In this document: piece by piece, positions 1-9,109 of the stretch | How positions within the stretch are numbered: the stretch's first letter is position 1 | Layout: every line of letters starts with the position of its first letter | NCBI RefSeq assembly: GCF_018531375.1 | Contig: NZ_JAHBOH010000002.1 | Coordinates: 496,001-560,000 of the forward strand | From: Cellulomonas fulva | Lineage (GTDB): Bacteria > Actinomycetota > Actinomycetes > Actinomycetales > Cellulomonadaceae | DNA length: 64,000 nt | Direction of reading: 5' to 3' | Made by a program: the position numbers and the translations under genes | Notes under the pieces: model-generated | Told to the model about the DNA's origin: nothing | What the model saw: only the letters and a program-made list of their open reading frames with translations | Databases searched by the model: none

Positions 1-470
1 TCGGCCGCAAGTACGCCCAGGCGCTCGGCCTGACCGTGCTGGACCAGAACGGCAAGGCGCAGGTCGTCACGATGGGCTCCTACGGCATCGGCGTCACGCG
101 CGTGCTCGCGGCGCTCGCCGAGGCCAACCACGACGAGAAGGGCCTCGCCTGGCCCGCGCACGTCGCGCCCGCGCACGTGCACGTGGTCGCGACCGGCAAG
201 GACCCGGCGGTCTTCGAGGCGGCGGAGCGGATCGCGGTCGAGCTCAGCGGGCGGGGCGTCGAGGTGCTGTACGACGACCGACCCAAGGTCTCGCCCGGCG
301 TGAAGTTCGCCGACGCCGAGCTGCTCGGTGTCCCGCTGGTCGTGGTCGTGGGCCGCGGCCTGGCCGAGGGCGTGGTCGAGGTCCGGCCGCGCGCGGGAGC
401 CCAGGGCGACCAGGTCGCGGTCGGCGAGGCCGTCGAGGCCATCGCGGCCCGCGTCGCGGCGCTGCTGTAG
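1..470 (+). CDS. proS: Prolyl-tRNA synthetase, C-terminal part (5' end outside window)
   Basis: This is the 3' end of a class II aminoacyl-tRNA synthetase that charges tRNA-Pro in the cytoplasm. The reading frame is open from base 3 to the TAG at 468-470. It shows the class II motif 3 region (GSYGIGVTR) followed by a Rossmann-like anticodon-binding domain ([37 protein letters not shown]). That order is typical of bacterial ProS, and the protein ends soon after this domain. Only about 155 residues are in the window, so the active-site and editing domains cannot be judged. It is convergent with the DUF4439 gene. The proS-DUF4439-rimP-nusA order is common in actinobacteria, which supports the call. 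Confidence 0.95.
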   Translation, partial: GRKYAQALGLTVLDQNGKAQVVTMGSYGIGVTRVLAALAEANHDEKGLAWPAHVAPAHVHVVATGKDPAVFEAAERIAVELSGRGVEVLYDDRPKVSPGVKFADAELLGVPLVVVVGRGLAEGVVEVRPRAGAQGDQVAVGEAVEAIAARVAALL

Positions 471-477
471 CCCCGGC

Positions 478-492
478 TCCGCGGGCCGCGGA
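478..492. terminator. Short hairpin between convergent proS and DUF4439 genes
   Basis: TCCGCGG and CCGCGGA form a 7-base inverted repeat around one base in the 25-bp gap between two convergent stop codons. The real loop must be larger than the single unpaired base. There is no T-tract. It may terminate either transcript, but the support is weak. Confidence 0.35.
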
Positions 493-495
493 CCG

Positions 496-1590
496 TCAGG
501 AGCCCGCGGCCTCGCCCTGCTCGGGCAGGCCGGGGAACGCGCTCGGCGCGGCGCCCCACGGTCGTGCGTCGGCGACGGAGCGGCGCAGGCCGTCGAGGTA
601 CGGCGCGCGCCCGCCGGCGGGCACCTCGGCGACGGCGGCGGCGTAGGCGTCCGCGAGCCCGGTGCGGACCGACAGCGCGAGGCGCTCGAGCAGCGCGTCG
701 TCGTCGAGCCCCGCGGGCAGCGCGTAGGCGGCGAGCCGCGGGTCCTGCGCGGTGTCGGTCAGCGCGGCGGACGCGGCCCACCGGGCCCCGAGCACCCGGT
801 CGCGCGCGGCCGCCGTGAGGGACCGGTCCCGGTCGTCGTCCGACCGGCGTGCGGCGACGAGCTCGAACGTGAAGCCGGCCTCGTCGTGCGCGCGTGCCAA
901 CGGCGCGGCCACCGGCGTCGGGACCTCGTCCGGCACCTCCTGCGCGTCCGCCGCGGGCGGCGCCGGGGAGTCCGCCCCGAGCCGTGCCGCGAGGCGGTCG
1001 GCGAGGTCGGCGCGGGAGACGGCGACCGACCCCACGAGCCGCGCGAGCGGTCCGTCGGCGACGTCGTCGGCGTCGGCCAGCGCGGTCGTCGACGTGCTGC
1101 CGAGCAGCGCGAGCACCTCGTCCGGCGTCGCCTCCACGGCGGAGCCGGCGGACGTCGGCGCGGGGGAGGCCGTCGGCTCGAGGCCCGACTCGTAGACGCC
1201 GCCGAGGGCGTCGGCCTGCTCCGTCGAGATCGTGGCGACCTGCTCGAGCAGCGTGTGCAGCGCGTCGTCGGACGACCCGTCGGCCGTGGCCGCCGCGGAC
1301 GTGGCGGCGTCGGTCAGCGCGAGCGCGTCGTCCACCGTGCGCGCCCGGACCTGCTCGACGGCGTCCGGTGTCGGCTCCGCCGGTGGCGGCGTCTCGAGCC
1401 GCAGCCCGCAGCCGGCGACGACGAGCGCGACGGCGGTCGCGACGAGCGCGGCGCCGGTGCGGCGGCCCGCACGACGCCTCGCAGCCTGGACCGTGCGGCG
1501 ACGGGCGCCGCCGGCGGTGCCGCTGCCGGTGCGCGGGGTGATCCCTGCCACGTCGCGCGTGGTCGCGGGGGTGTCGTCAGGCGTGCTCAT
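496..1590 (-). CDS. DUF4439 ferritin-like lipoprotein
   Basis: A 364-residue protein, if it starts at the ATG at 1590 (MSTPDDTPAT). A basic stretch and a hydrophobic segment lead to a lipobox (LVVAGC) with the cysteine at about residue 61, so it is probably a lipid-anchored envelope protein. The C-terminal part is alanine-rich and helical. It looks like the DUF4439 domain (ferritin-like) that other actinobacteria encode between proS and rimP. I do not see a complete set of ferroxidase ligands. The N-region before the signal segment is long, so an in-frame GTG at 1551 could be the true start. Function unknown. Transcribed away from rimP. Confidence 0.8.
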   Translation of the reverse strand: MSTPDDTPATTRDVAGITPRTGSGTAGGARRRTVQAARRRAGRRTGAALVATAVALVVAGCGLRLETPPPAEPTPDAVEQVRARTVDDALALTDAATSAAATADGSSDDALHTLLEQVATISTEQADALGGVYESGLEPTASPAPTSAGSAVEATPDEVLALLGSTSTTALADADDVADGPLARLVGSVAVSRADLADRLAARLGADSPAPPAADAQEVPDEVPTPVAAPLARAHDEAGFTFELVAARRSDDDRDRSLTAAARDRVLGARWAASAALTDTAQDPRLAAYALPAGLDDDALLERLALSVRTGLADAYAAAVAEVPAGGRAPYLDGLRRSVADARPWGAAPSAFPGLPEQGEAAGS

Positions 1591-1656
1591 CGCGGGCGAT
1601 CCTGCCATGCGGGGGCGCGCGGCCCCGGCAGGGCGGGCGCGCGCCCGCGGACTCGT

Positions 1657-1662
1657 TAGGCT
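1657..1662 (+). promoter_or_regulatory. Candidate -10 box for rimP-nusA
   Basis: TAGGCT matches the TANNNT -10 pattern and lies about 60 bp before the rimP start. That would give a leader of about 50 nt carrying the GGGAGG ribosome-binding site at 1707-1712. No convincing -35 box is visible. Confidence 0.45.
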
Positions 1663-1717
1663 GGGCGCCACAAACGGGTCGCGCACGTCGGCCCCGCACA
1701 GGCGAAGGGAGGCGGTC

Positions 1718-2254
1718 GTGGTCGTGGTCGCACCGACGCAGCGGGTGAAGGACGTGGTCGAGCCGGTCGTGGCAGGGCTCGGGCTGGTGCTCGAGGAGGT
1801 GCACGTCCGGCGCGCCGGCGGGCGGCAGGTCGTCGAGATCGCCGTGGGCCAGACGCAGGACGACGAGGCCGAGCTCGACCTCGACCGCGTCGCCGCCGTG
1901 ACGGCCGCGATCTCGGACGCCCTGGACGCCACCGACCCGGTGCCCGGGGAGTACACGCTCGAGGTCGGCACGCGGGGAGCGGACGCGCCGCTGACGGAGC
2001 GCCGGCACTTCGTGCGGGCCGTGGGCCGGTCGGTCCGCGTCCGCACGCAGGACGGCACCACCACCACGGGTCGGCTGGAGGGGCTGACGGACGACGCGGT
2101 CGTCGTCGTGCCCGTGACGCCCGGGGTGAAGGGGCGACCGCCGAAGGTCGGCGCGCCCGTGACGATCGCACTCGCGGCAGTGCGCGACGCACGCGTCGAG
2201 GTCGACCTCGCCGGGCTGGGCCCCGACGTCGACGACGCCGGACAGGAGAGCTGA
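1718..2254 (+). CDS. rimP: Ribosome maturation factor RimP
   Basis: A cytoplasmic protein needed for maturation of the 30S ribosomal subunit. It is 178 residues from a GTG that has GGGAGG five bases upstream. The family pattern is present: an N-terminal domain ([20 protein letters not shown], then a strand equivalent to VVEIAVG), the motif region around [20 protein letters not shown] and [14 protein letters not shown], and a C-terminal SH3-like domain ([14 protein letters not shown]). The stop codon overlaps the nusA ATG (TGATG), so the two are likely translationally coupled. It is the first gene of the nusA operon, as in most bacteria. Confidence 0.93.
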   Translation: MVVVAPTQRVKDVVEPVVAGLGLVLEEVHVRRAGGRQVVEIAVGQTQDDEAELDLDRVAAVTAAISDALDATDPVPGEYTLEVGTRGADAPLTERRHFVRAVGRSVRVRTQDGTTTTGRLEGLTDDAVVVVPVTPGVKGRPPKVGAPVTIALAAVRDARVEVDLAGLGPDVDDAGQES

Positions 2255-3258
2255 TGGACATCGACATGCAGGCGCTGCGCGCGCTCGAGCGGGAGCGCGA
2301 GCTCAGCCTCGAGGTGCTGGTCGACGCGATCGAGCAGGCGCTGCTCTCGGCCTACCACCGCACGCCGGGCGCGCACGCCCGTGCGCGCGTCGAGGTCGAC
2401 CGCAAGAGCGGCCACGTCACGGTCTGGGCCCGCGAGACGCCGGCCGCCGACGAGGAGGGCGGCGCTCTCGTCGAGCCGCCGGAGTTCGACGACACGCCCG
2501 CCGGGTTCGGCCGCATCGCGACCGCGACCGCGCGCCAGGTGATCGTGCAGCGCCTGCGCGACGCCGAGGACGACCAGGTGCTCGGCACGTTCCGCGGCAA
2601 GGAGGGCGAGGTCCTCGGCGGCGTCATCCAGCAGGGGCCGGACCCCCGCGTGGTCCTCGTCGACGTCGGCGGCACCGAGGCCGTCCTGCCCGCGCACGAG
2701 CAGGTGCCCGGCGAGCAGTACGTGCACGGCGAGCGCATCCGCGGCTACGTGCTCGAGGTCGCGCGCGGGTCGCGCGGGCCGCAGGTCACGCTCTCGCGCA
2801 GCCACCCCGGGCTGGTCCGCAAGCTGTTCGAGCTCGAGGTCCCCGAGGTCGCCGACGGGACCGTCGAGATTACCGCGCTGGCCCGCGAGGCCGGGCACCG
2901 CAGCAAGATGTCGGTCCGCGCGACCGTCCCCGGCGTCAACGCCAAGGGCGCCTGCATCGGCCCGATGGGCGGCCGCGTGCGCGCGGTGATGGCCGAGCTG
3001 CACGGCGAGAAGATCGACATCGTCGACCACGCGGACGACCCGGCGGAGATGGTGGCGCACGCGCTGTCGCCCGCCCGGGTGATCTCCGTCACGGTCGTGG
3101 ACGAGGCGGCACGGGCCGCGCGCGTCGTCGTGCCGGACTACCAGCTCTCGCTGGCGATCGGCAAGGAGGGCCAGAACGCGCGCCTCGCGGCGAAGCTGAC
3201 CGGCTGGCGGATCGACATCCGGTCCGACGCCGAGGCGCTCCCGGACGACGCGGGCTGA
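2254..3258 (+). CDS. nusA: Transcription termination/antitermination protein NusA
   Basis: NusA binds RNA polymerase and nascent RNA and tunes pausing, termination and antitermination. The 334-residue protein has the N-terminal polymerase-binding domain ([19 protein letters not shown]), an S1 domain ([20 protein letters not shown]), and two KH domains ([26 protein letters not shown] and [19 protein letters not shown]). It lacks the C-terminal acidic repeats of proteobacterial NusA, which is normal for actinobacteria. The ATG overlaps the rimP stop. ylxR and infB follow in the same direction. Confidence 0.96.
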   Translation: MDIDMQALRALERERELSLEVLVDAIEQALLSAYHRTPGAHARARVEVDRKSGHVTVWARETPAADEEGGALVEPPEFDDTPAGFGRIATATARQVIVQRLRDAEDDQVLGTFRGKEGEVLGGVIQQGPDPRVVLVDVGGTEAVLPAHEQVPGEQYVHGERIRGYVLEVARGSRGPQVTLSRSHPGLVRKLFELEVPEVADGTVEITALAREAGHRSKMSVRATVPGVNAKGACIGPMGGRVRAVMAELHGEKIDIVDHADDPAEMVAHALSPARVISVTVVDEAARAARVVVPDYQLSLAIGKEGQNARLAAKLTGWRIDIRSDAEALPDDAG

Positions 3259-3347
3259 GCCCCGGATGGCCGGACCAGCGCGCGTGCCCGCCGGGGTGCG
3301 ACCGCCGCTCGAGGTGCTCACGTGACCCGCTCGGGTGGCCGCGGGGG

Positions 3348-3353
3348 TAGACT
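3348..3353 (+). promoter_or_regulatory. Candidate -10 box before ylxR
   Basis: TAGACT lies four bases before an in-frame GTG (3358). This is the type of -10 seen before several genes in the window, but the spacing is short, so it is less convincing than the others. It would allow ylxR-infB transcription independent of nusA. Confidence 0.35.
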
Positions 3354-3357
3354 CGAC

Positions 3358-3807
3358 GTGGCTGGGCCGGATGCCCGGCATCCCCTGTGCGCCGAGACGG
3401 GCACTGGCACGTGCACCGACGTCGATCCCCACGGCACCGTCGCTCCGGCGAGCGGAGCGCCGCGAGGACCGGTGCGCACGTGCGTGGGCTGCCGAGCCAC
3501 CGGCCCGAGATCTGCCCTGCTGAGGGTGGTCGCGGCCACGACGTCGGGTTCGCCCGTGCTCGTCGTGGACGTCGGCCGTCGGATGCCGGGCAGGGGTGCG
3601 TGGCTGCACCCCGACCTGGAGTGCCTCGAGCTCGCGTCACGTCGCCGCGCGTTCGGCCGGGCCCTGCGTCTGCAGGACCGGCCCGACGAGTCCGCCGTGC
3701 GGGAGCACCTCGAGGGCCAGGCCACGGCACCGGGAGCACCGGTGCCGACCGTCGATGAGGGAAGCGGGTTGGAAGCCGATGGCGACCCGATGAGCACGCT
3801 CCGATGA
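3358..3807 (+). CDS. ylxR: YlxR family RNA-binding protein (DUF448)
   Basis: A small basic protein of the YlxR family, regularly encoded between nusA and infB. The core of the family begins at VRTCVGCRATGP and continues through LLRVVA, DVGRRMPGRGAWLHPDLECL and ASRRRAFGRALR. The start is uncertain. GTG 3358 follows a TAGACT box, an ATG/GTG-type start exists at 3322, and GTG 3472 lies directly at the family core with a weak GAGGA upstream. I use 3358 (149 residues). The last codons read MSTLR and the TGA overlaps the ATG of the first of two mini-ORFs that lead into the infB leader. Its exact role is not settled; published work on homologues points to RNA or RNase P binding. Confidence 0.85.
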   Translation: MAGPDARHPLCAETGTGTCTDVDPHGTVAPASGAPRGPVRTCVGCRATGPRSALLRVVAATTSGSPVLVVDVGRRMPGRGAWLHPDLECLELASRRRAFGRALRLQDRPDESAVREHLEGQATAPGAPVPTVDEGSGLEADGDPMSTLR

Positions 3808-3847
3808 GTGCCCAGCGATGAGCACGCCGATGAGCATCACGAACTAA
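3804..3847 (+). other. Two overlapping mini-ORFs between ylxR and infB
   Basis: The ylxR stop (TGA 3805-3807) overlaps an ATG that opens MSAQR-stop (3804-3821). Its TGA overlaps the ATG of [13 protein letters not shown] (3818-3847). With the MSTLR end of ylxR, this makes three successive ATGAG(C/T) starts joined by ATGA overlaps. The peptides themselves look meaningless. The arrangement suggests ribosomes are handed from one mini-ORF to the next until 44 nt before infB. I have a general memory of repeated ATGAG motifs before infB in other actinobacteria, which I cannot check here. Confidence 0.6.
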
Positions 3848-3850
3848 CGA

Positions 3851-3890
3851 CGGTCCGACCCTGTCTCGGGCGGACCGAGACAGGAGAGAA
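3851..3890 (+). promoter_or_regulatory. infB leader with two mutually exclusive hairpins
   Basis: CGGTCCG (3851-3857) can pair with CGGACCG (3871-3877). CTGTCTCGG (3861-3869) can pair with CCGAGACAG (3875-3883) around a 5-base loop. The two structures share bases 3875-3877 and so exclude each other. The second reaches into the AGGAGAG ribosome-binding site (3882-3888) of infB. This suggests translational control of infB. Confidence 0.55.
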
Positions 3891-6752
3891 GTGGCCAAGC
3901 TTCGCGTCTACGAGCTCGCCAAGGAGCTCGGGGTCGACAGCAAGACCATCATGACGAAGCTCACCGAGATGGGTGAGTTCGTCCGCTCGGCGTCTTCGAC
4001 GATCGAGCCGCCCGTCGTGCGCAAGCTGCGCGACGTGTACCCGGCAGCGGGCGGCAGCGCCCCCGCCGCCAAGCCTGCGTCTGCCCGGCCCGCGCCCGCG
4101 CGTCCCGCCGCACCGGCTCCGGCCGCTGCGCCGGCTCCCGCGCCCGCACCGGCTGCTCCGGCCCCGGCGGCGACCGCCGCCCCGGCCGCACCGGCGGCCA
4201 CGTCGACTCCGGCGGCGCCCGCGCCGAGCCCGGCCGCGCCCGCGCCGGCACCCCAGGCCCCGCGGCCCGCCGCGGCGGCCCGTCCCGCCGCGGGTGGCGG
4301 TGCGCCGCGTCCCGGTGCCGCGCGTCCCGCGCGGCCCGGCAACAACCCGTTCGCGCCCTCGCAGGGCATGCCCCGTCCCGGCGAGCGCTCGGCCGAGCGT
4401 CCCGGCGGCGAGCGTGCCGGTGGCGAGCGGTCCGGCGGCGAGCGCTCGGGCGGTCCCCGCCCCGGCGGCCCGCGCCCGGGCAACAACCCGTTCGCGCCCT
4501 CGCAGGGCATGCCCCGTCCCGGTGAGCGCCGGACCGAGGGTGCTCCCGCCGCGGGCGGCGACCGTCCCGGCGGTCCGCGTCCCGCGCCGCGTCCCGGCGG
4601 CCCGCGTCCCAACCCCGGCATGATGCCGGGGCGCACGTCGAGCGGCGTCGGCCGTCCCGGCGAGCGTCCGGCGCGCCCCGGTGGTGCGGGCGGCGGCGGC
4701 CGCGGTGGCTTCGGCGGTCGTCCCGGTGGCGGCGGCGGAGCGCCCGGTGCGGGCGGCGGCGGCTTCGCCGGCCGTCCCGGCGGCGGCGGTCGTCCCGGCG
4801 GTGCCGGTCGTGGCTCCACGCAGGGCGCGTTCGGTCGCGCCGGTGGGCGCCCGGTCCGCGGGCGGAAGTCGAAGCGGGCCAAGCGCCAGGAGTTCGAGGC
4901 GATGCAGGCCCCGTCCCTCGGTGGCGTGCAGGTCCCGCGCGGCAACGGCAAGACGGTCGTCCGGCTGCGCCACGGCTCGTCGCTGAACGACTTCGCGGAC
5001 AAGATCGACGCGAACCCCGCCTCGCTCGTCACGGTGCTGTTCCACCTCGGGGAGATGGCGACCGCGACGCAGTCGCTGGACGAGGACACGTTCGGCACGC
5101 TCGCGGCCGAGCTCGGCTACGTCATCGAGATGGTCTCGGCCGAGGAGGAGGACCGCGAGCTGCTCGGGGCCTTCGACATCGACCTGGACGCCGAGCTCGA
5201 GGCGGAGGGCGACGACGAGCTGCAGGCGCGTCCGCCCGTGGTCACCGTCATGGGTCACGTCGACCACGGGAAGACCAAGCTCCTCGACGCCATCCGGTCC
5301 ACGGACGTGGTGGCCGGCGAGGCTGGTGGGATCACCCAGCACATCGGTGCCTACCAGGTCACCAAGGAGCACGAGGGCATCGAGCGTCCCATCACGTTCA
5401 TCGACACCCCGGGTCACGAGGCGTTCACCGCCATGCGTGCCCGTGGTGCCCAGGTCACGGACATCGCGATCCTCGTGGTCGCGGCCGACGACGGCGTGAT
5501 GCCCCAGACGATCGAGGCGCTCAACCACGCCCAGGCGGCCAACGTGCCGATCGTGGTCGCGGTCAACAAGGTGGACAAGGAGGGGTCGAACCCCGCCAAG
5601 ATCCGCCAGCAGCTCACCGAGTACAACCTGGTGGCCGAGGAGTACGGCGGCGACACGATGTTCGTCGACGTCTCCGCCAAGCAGGGCATGGGCATCGACC
5701 AGCTCCTCGAGGCCGTGCTGCTCACGGCCGACGCGGCGCTCGACCTGCGGGCGAACCCCGACAAGGACGCGCGTGGTGTCGCCATCGAGGCGAACCTCGA
5801 CAAGGGCCGCGGCTCGGTCGCGACCGTCCTGGTCCAGTCCGGCACGCTGCGCGTCGGCGACGCGATCGTCGCGGGGACGGCCTACGGCCGCGTCCGCGCG
5901 ATGTTCGACGAGCACGGCGAGACCGTCCTCGAGGCGGGCCCGTCCCGTCCCGTGCAGGTCCTGGGCCTCGCGTCCGTCCCGTCCGCGGGCGACACGCTGC
6001 TGGTCGCCACCGAGGAGCGCACGGCCCGCCAGATCGCCGAGAAGCGTGAGGCGGCCGAGCGTGCCGCGCTCCTGGCCAAGCGCCGCAAGCGCATCAGCCT
6101 CGAGGACTTCACGCAGGCGCTCGCGCAGGGCAAGGTCGAGACCCTCAACCTCGTCATCAAGGGTGACGTGTCCGGTGCCGTCGAGGCACTCGAGGACGCG
6201 CTGCTCAAGATCGACGTGGGCGACGAGGTCGAGCTGCGCGTCATCCACCGCGGGGTGGGTGCCATCACGCAGAACGACGTGAACCTGGCGACCGTCGACT
6301 CGGCGATCATCATCGGCTTCAACGTGAAGTTCGCCGAGCGCGTCGAGGAGCTGGCCGACCGCGAGGGCGTCGACGTGCGCTTCTACTCGGTCATCTACCA
6401 GGCGATCGACGACGTCGAGGCCGCGCTCAAGGGCATGCTCAAGCCGGAGTACGAGGAGGCGCAGCTCGGCACCGCCGAGGTCCGCGAGATCTTCCGTTCC
6501 TCGAAGTTCGGCAACATCGCGGGCTGCATCGTCCGGTCGGGCGAGATCCGGCGCAACACCAAGGCCCGCGTCCTGCGCGGCGGCAAGGTGATCGCCGACA
6601 ACCTCACGATCGAGTCGCTCAAGCGGTTCAAGGACGACGCGACCGAGGTCCGCGAGGGGTACGAGTGCGGTATCGGGCTCGGCTCCTACAACGACCTGCA
6701 GACCGAGGACGTCATCGAGACGTTCGAGATGCGGGAGAAGCCGCGGTCCTGA
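3891..6752 (+). CDS. infB: Translation initiation factor IF-2
   Basis: IF-2 is the GTPase that brings initiator fMet-tRNA to the 30S subunit and promotes subunit joining. The 953-residue protein opens with the IF2-N domain ([20 protein letters not shown]). A long Ala/Pro then Arg/Gly/Pro linker follows (about 45-325), then a second IF2-N-like region and the GTPase domain. G1 is GHVDHGKT at 455-462, G3 is DTPGHE and G4 is NKVD. Domain II, domain III and the C-terminal fMet-tRNA-binding domain (ending in [11 protein letters not shown]) complete it. GTG 3891 follows AGGAGAG with good spacing. The linker contains a 44-bp direct repeat. Length and order are typical for actinobacteria. Confidence 0.97.
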   Translation: MAKLRVYELAKELGVDSKTIMTKLTEMGEFVRSASSTIEPPVVRKLRDVYPAAGGSAPAAKPASARPAPARPAAPAPAAAPAPAPAPAAPAPAATAAPAAPAATSTPAAPAPSPAAPAPAPQAPRPAAAARPAAGGGAPRPGAARPARPGNNPFAPSQGMPRPGERSAERPGGERAGGERSGGERSGGPRPGGPRPGNNPFAPSQGMPRPGERRTEGAPAAGGDRPGGPRPAPRPGGPRPNPGMMPGRTSSGVGRPGERPARPGGAGGGGRGGFGGRPGGGGGAPGAGGGGFAGRPGGGGRPGGAGRGSTQGAFGRAGGRPVRGRKSKRAKRQEFEAMQAPSLGGVQVPRGNGKTVVRLRHGSSLNDFADKIDANPASLVTVLFHLGEMATATQSLDEDTFGTLAAELGYVIEMVSAEEEDRELLGAFDIDLDAELEAEGDDELQARPPVVTVMGHVDHGKTKLLDAIRSTDVVAGEAGGITQHIGAYQVTKEHEGIERPITFIDTPGHEAFTAMRARGAQVTDIAILVVAADDGVMPQTIEALNHAQAANVPIVVAVNKVDKEGSNPAKIRQQLTEYNLVAEEYGGDTMFVDVSAKQGMGIDQLLEAVLLTADAALDLRANPDKDARGVAIEANLDKGRGSVATVLVQSGTLRVGDAIVAGTAYGRVRAMFDEHGETVLEAGPSRPVQVLGLASVPSAGDTLLVATEERTARQIAEKREAAERAALLAKRRKRISLEDFTQALAQGKVETLNLVIKGDVSGAVEALEDALLKIDVGDEVELRVIHRGVGAITQNDVNLATVDSAIIIGFNVKFAERVEELADREGVDVRFYSVIYQAIDDVEAALKGMLKPEYEEAQLGTAEVREIFRSSKFGNIAGCIVRSGEIRRNTKARVLRGGKVIADNLTIESLKRFKDDATEVREGYECGIGLGSYNDLQTEDVIETFEMREKPRS
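4338..4522 (+). repeat. 44-bp direct repeat inside the infB linker
   Basis: Bases 4338-4381 recur identically at 4479-4522, 141 bp apart and in frame. Each copy encodes [15 protein letters not shown]. The repeat lies in the low-complexity linker between the IF2-N region and the GTPase domain and probably arose by slippage or unequal recombination. Confidence 0.85.
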
Positions 6753-6784
6753 CGTCAGTCATTGGTTGCCTTCGGGCAGCCTCC

Positions 6785-6856
6785 GAGAGGTGGCGGCGGG
6801 CCTACCGCGGGCCTAGCGGCCCGTGCCAGGCCCACCACGGCCCGCCGCCACCTCTC
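6785..6856 (+). promoter_or_regulatory. Large stem-loop between infB and rbfA
   Basis: GAGAGGTGGCGGCGGGCC (6785-6802) and its exact reverse complement (6839-6856) form an 18-bp stem. The enclosed 36 bases contain a second hairpin (CGGGCC 6808-6813 with GGCCCG 6818-6823). No T-tract follows. It could be an intrinsic terminator or attenuator, an RNase processing site, or a stabilising element for the infB message. Confidence 0.65.
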
Positions 6857-6923
6857 TGCGGCCGCCCTCGTGGATCGTCGTCCCGTCATCCCCGCGGTGG
6901 TGGGTCTGAGAGGAGCACTGTTC

Positions 6924-7388
6924 ATGGCTGACACCGGACGGGCGCGGAAGCTGGCTGAGCGGGTTCAGCAGGTGGTCGCGCAGATGCTGGACACGCGGGT
7001 CAAGGACCCGCGCCTCGGGTTCGTGACCGTGACCGACGTGCGCGTCACGGGCGACCTGCAGCACGCGGACGTGTACTACACGGTCCTCGGCGACGACGAG
7101 GCCCGGGCGGACAGCGCCAAGGCGCTCGAGTCGGCCAAGGGCATCATCCGCTCCGAGGTCGGGCGGCAGACGGGCATCCGGCTCACGCCGACGCTCGCCT
7201 TCCACCTCGACGCCGTGCCGGAGACGGCGGCGCACCTCGAGGAGGCGCTCGCGCTCGCGGCTCGTCGGGACGCGGAGGTGCAGCGCCTCGCCGCCCAGGC
7301 CTCCTACGCGGGCGAGGCCGACCCGTACCGTCGGCCGGACGACGAGCAGGACGAGCAGAGCGACCAGCGCGGCGACGACCAGCGCTGA
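6924..7388 (+). CDS. rbfA: Ribosome-binding factor A
   Basis: RbfA helps late maturation of the 30S subunit by acting on the 5' end of 16S rRNA. The 154-residue protein has the KH-like fold pattern of the family: [17 protein letters not shown] at the N-terminus, then [25 protein letters not shown] split over two strands, and [10 protein letters not shown]. The C-terminal tail is acidic and rich in D, E and Q. ATG 6924 has GAGAGGAG eight bases upstream. It lies downstream of infB, separated by the long stem-loop, and is convergent with the MFS gene beyond a strong terminator. Confidence 0.95.
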   Translation: MADTGRARKLAERVQQVVAQMLDTRVKDPRLGFVTVTDVRVTGDLQHADVYYTVLGDDEARADSAKALESAKGIIRSEVGRQTGIRLTPTLAFHLDAVPETAAHLEEALALAARRDAEVQRLAAQASYAGEADPYRRPDDEQDEQSDQRGDDQR

Positions 7389-7420
7389 GCGTGCCGCGCC
7401 GGGCTGGTACCGGCACGTAG

Positions 7421-7450
7421 GGCGGCCCCGACCACACGGTCGGGGCCGCC
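7421..7450. terminator. Bidirectional terminator between rbfA and the MFS gene
   Basis: GGCGGCCCCGACC (7421-7433), an ACAC loop and GGTCGGGGCCGCC (7438-7450) form a perfect 13-bp GC-rich stem between convergent genes. There is no poly-T, as is usual in high-GC actinobacteria. Confidence 0.8.
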
Positions 7451-7465
7451 TCACGTCGTCCGGGC

Positions 7466-9022
7466 TCAGCGCGTCGCCACGAGCTCCTCGTCGCCGCGCG
7501 TGCTCGGGCCCGCCGCGGCGGCCGGCCCGGTGCCGGCCTCGTCGGCCCCGCCGACCGCCGTGTCGAGACCCGTGCCGAGACCTGTGCCGGGACCTGTGCC
7601 GGCGCCCCCCAGGCGGCCGGTGCCGCGCGGCATGAAGGCCGCCACGACCGCGCCGAGGCCGACGACCGCGGCTCCGACGAACGCCGCCGGCCGCAGGCCC
7701 TGGGCGTACCCGTCGGGCGTGAGCGTGCCGTCCGCGGCCTGGAACACGGCCACGATGACGGCCACGCCGATCGCGCCGCCGACCTCGCGGATCGTGGAGT
7801 TCACCGAGCTCGCGGTGCCGTGGTCGGTGGGCACCACGTCGGCCAGGACGGCGGTCGCGGAGGGCGCGAAGGTCAGGCCCATGCCGATGCCCGCCAGGGC
7901 GAGACCCGGCACGACGTCGCCGTAGACCGTGGCGTCGCCGATGACCGAGGCCATCCACGCGAGACCCGCGCCCTGCAGGGCGAGCCCGGCGGTGAGCAGG
8001 GGCCGCACGCCCAGGCGCGGGGCGAGCATGCCCGCGACGGGCGCGACGAGCATGGGCGCGGCGGTCCAGGGCAGCGTGCGCAGCCCGGCCTCGAGCGGGC
8101 TGTAGCCCATGGCGACCTGGAAGTACTGCGACAGGACGAACACCGTGCCGAACACGCCGACCGAGAACAGGAAGGCGCTGCCGTTGGCGACGGTGAAGGA
8201 GCGGATGCGGAACATCTTCAGCGGGACGAGCGGGTGGTCGGTGCGGGACTCGCGCCGCAGGAAGCCGACGAGCAGCAGGACACCGGCCGCCAGGGCGCCG
8301 ACCACGCGGGCCGAGCCCCAGCCCTCGTCGTTCCCGTTGACGACGGCCCACACGACCGCGAGCACGCCGCCGCCCGCCAGGAGCAGCCCGGGGACGTCGA
8401 TCCGTTGCCGGCGGCCGTACGACTCGGGCAGCGCGCGCAGGACCAGCGGCACGGCGACGATCGCGACGGGCACGTTGATCCAGAAGATCGCCTCCCAGGA
8501 GATCCCCTCGACGACGGCGCCGCCGATCACGGGTCCGAGCGCCACGCCGACTCCGGAGACCGCGCCCCAGATGCCGATCGCCATGGCGCGCCGTGCGGGC
8601 GGCACGGCGGCGGCCAGCAGCGTGAGCGACAGCGGCATGATCGCCGCCGCACCCGCGCCCTGGACGGTGCGCGCGGCGATCAGCATCTCCGGGGTGGTGG
8701 ACAGCGCCGAGGCGATCGACGCGAGCGCGAACAGCACGATGCCGGCGACGAAGACGCGGCGGCGGCCGAGCCGGTCGCCGAGGGTGGCTGCGGCGATCAT
8801 GAGCGACGCGAAGGACAGCGTGTAGGCGTTGACCATCCACTGCAGCTCCTGCAGCGACGCCGAGAGCTCGGTGTGCAGCACCGGGAGCGCGGTCGTCATC
8901 ACGAGGTTGTCCAGCGTGGCCATGAACATCGGCAACGACGCCGCGAGGAGCGCGACGGCGGTCGGGACGGGCCGCAGGCGGCGGCCGGACGCCGGTGGGG
9001 CGTCGAGTGGGGGCGCGGTCAT
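7466..9022 (-). CDS. MFS drug exporter, DHA2 (14-helix) type
   Basis: An inner-membrane proton-driven efflux pump of the major facilitator superfamily. The 518-residue length and the 14 or so hydrophobic segments fit the EmrB/QacA subfamily. Motifs seen: FMATLDNLVMTTALPVL in helix 1 (motif D1-like), GDRLGRRRVFV in the loop after helix 2 (motif A), and GVGVALGPVIGGAVVEGISW (motif C of antiporters). The C-terminal tail is a Gly/Thr-rich low-complexity run. ATG 9022 is preceded on the minus strand by AGGAG at good spacing. It is divergent from a TetR-type regulator that probably represses it. Substrate unknown. Confidence 0.88.
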   Translation of the reverse strand: MTAPPLDAPPASGRRLRPVPTAVALLAASLPMFMATLDNLVMTTALPVLHTELSASLQELQWMVNAYTLSFASLMIAAATLGDRLGRRRVFVAGIVLFALASIASALSTTPEMLIAARTVQGAGAAAIMPLSLTLLAAAVPPARRAMAIGIWGAVSGVGVALGPVIGGAVVEGISWEAIFWINVPVAIVAVPLVLRALPESYGRRQRIDVPGLLLAGGGVLAVVWAVVNGNDEGWGSARVVGALAAGVLLLVGFLRRESRTDHPLVPLKMFRIRSFTVANGSAFLFSVGVFGTVFVLSQYFQVAMGYSPLEAGLRTLPWTAAPMLVAPVAGMLAPRLGVRPLLTAGLALQGAGLAWMASVIGDATVYGDVVPGLALAGIGMGLTFAPSATAVLADVVPTDHGTASSVNSTIREVGGAIGVAVIVAVFQAADGTLTPDGYAQGLRPAAFVGAAVVGLGAVVAAFMPRGTGRLGGAGTGPGTGLGTGLDTAVGGADEAGTGPAAAAGPSTRGDEELVATR

Positions 9023-9030
9023 GAGGGCTC

Positions 9031-9109
9031 CTGCAGGTGTCGAGGCAAGTTGGCATTGAGTGATTACTAACAACAGCGACCGTAGGCATCGGCTGATAAC
9101 CTGTCAACC
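9031..9109. promoter_or_regulatory. Divergent promoter region of MFS exporter and TetR regulator
   Basis: On the minus strand TTGACA (9107-9102) and TACGGT (9084-9079) are separated by 17 bases, a good promoter for the exporter. On the plus strand TAACCT (9097-9102) ends seven bases before the tetR ATG at 9110, predicting a leaderless tetR mRNA. ATCGGCTGAT (9088-9097) is an 8/10 palindrome overlapping these boxes and is a possible operator. The region is noticeably AT-richer than its surroundings. Confidence 0.6.

Noticed and set aside
3322..3357. ylxR start at 3322
   Set aside because: The frame is open, but the start lies upstream of the TAGACT box and has no ribosome-binding site. 3358 or 3472 fits better, though it is not excluded.
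496..3609. A minus-strand open frame of over 1000 codons spanning rimP and nusA
   Set aside because: Only its last third (496-1590) reads as a protein with a signal and lipobox. The remainder is antisense to rimP, nusA and ylxR.
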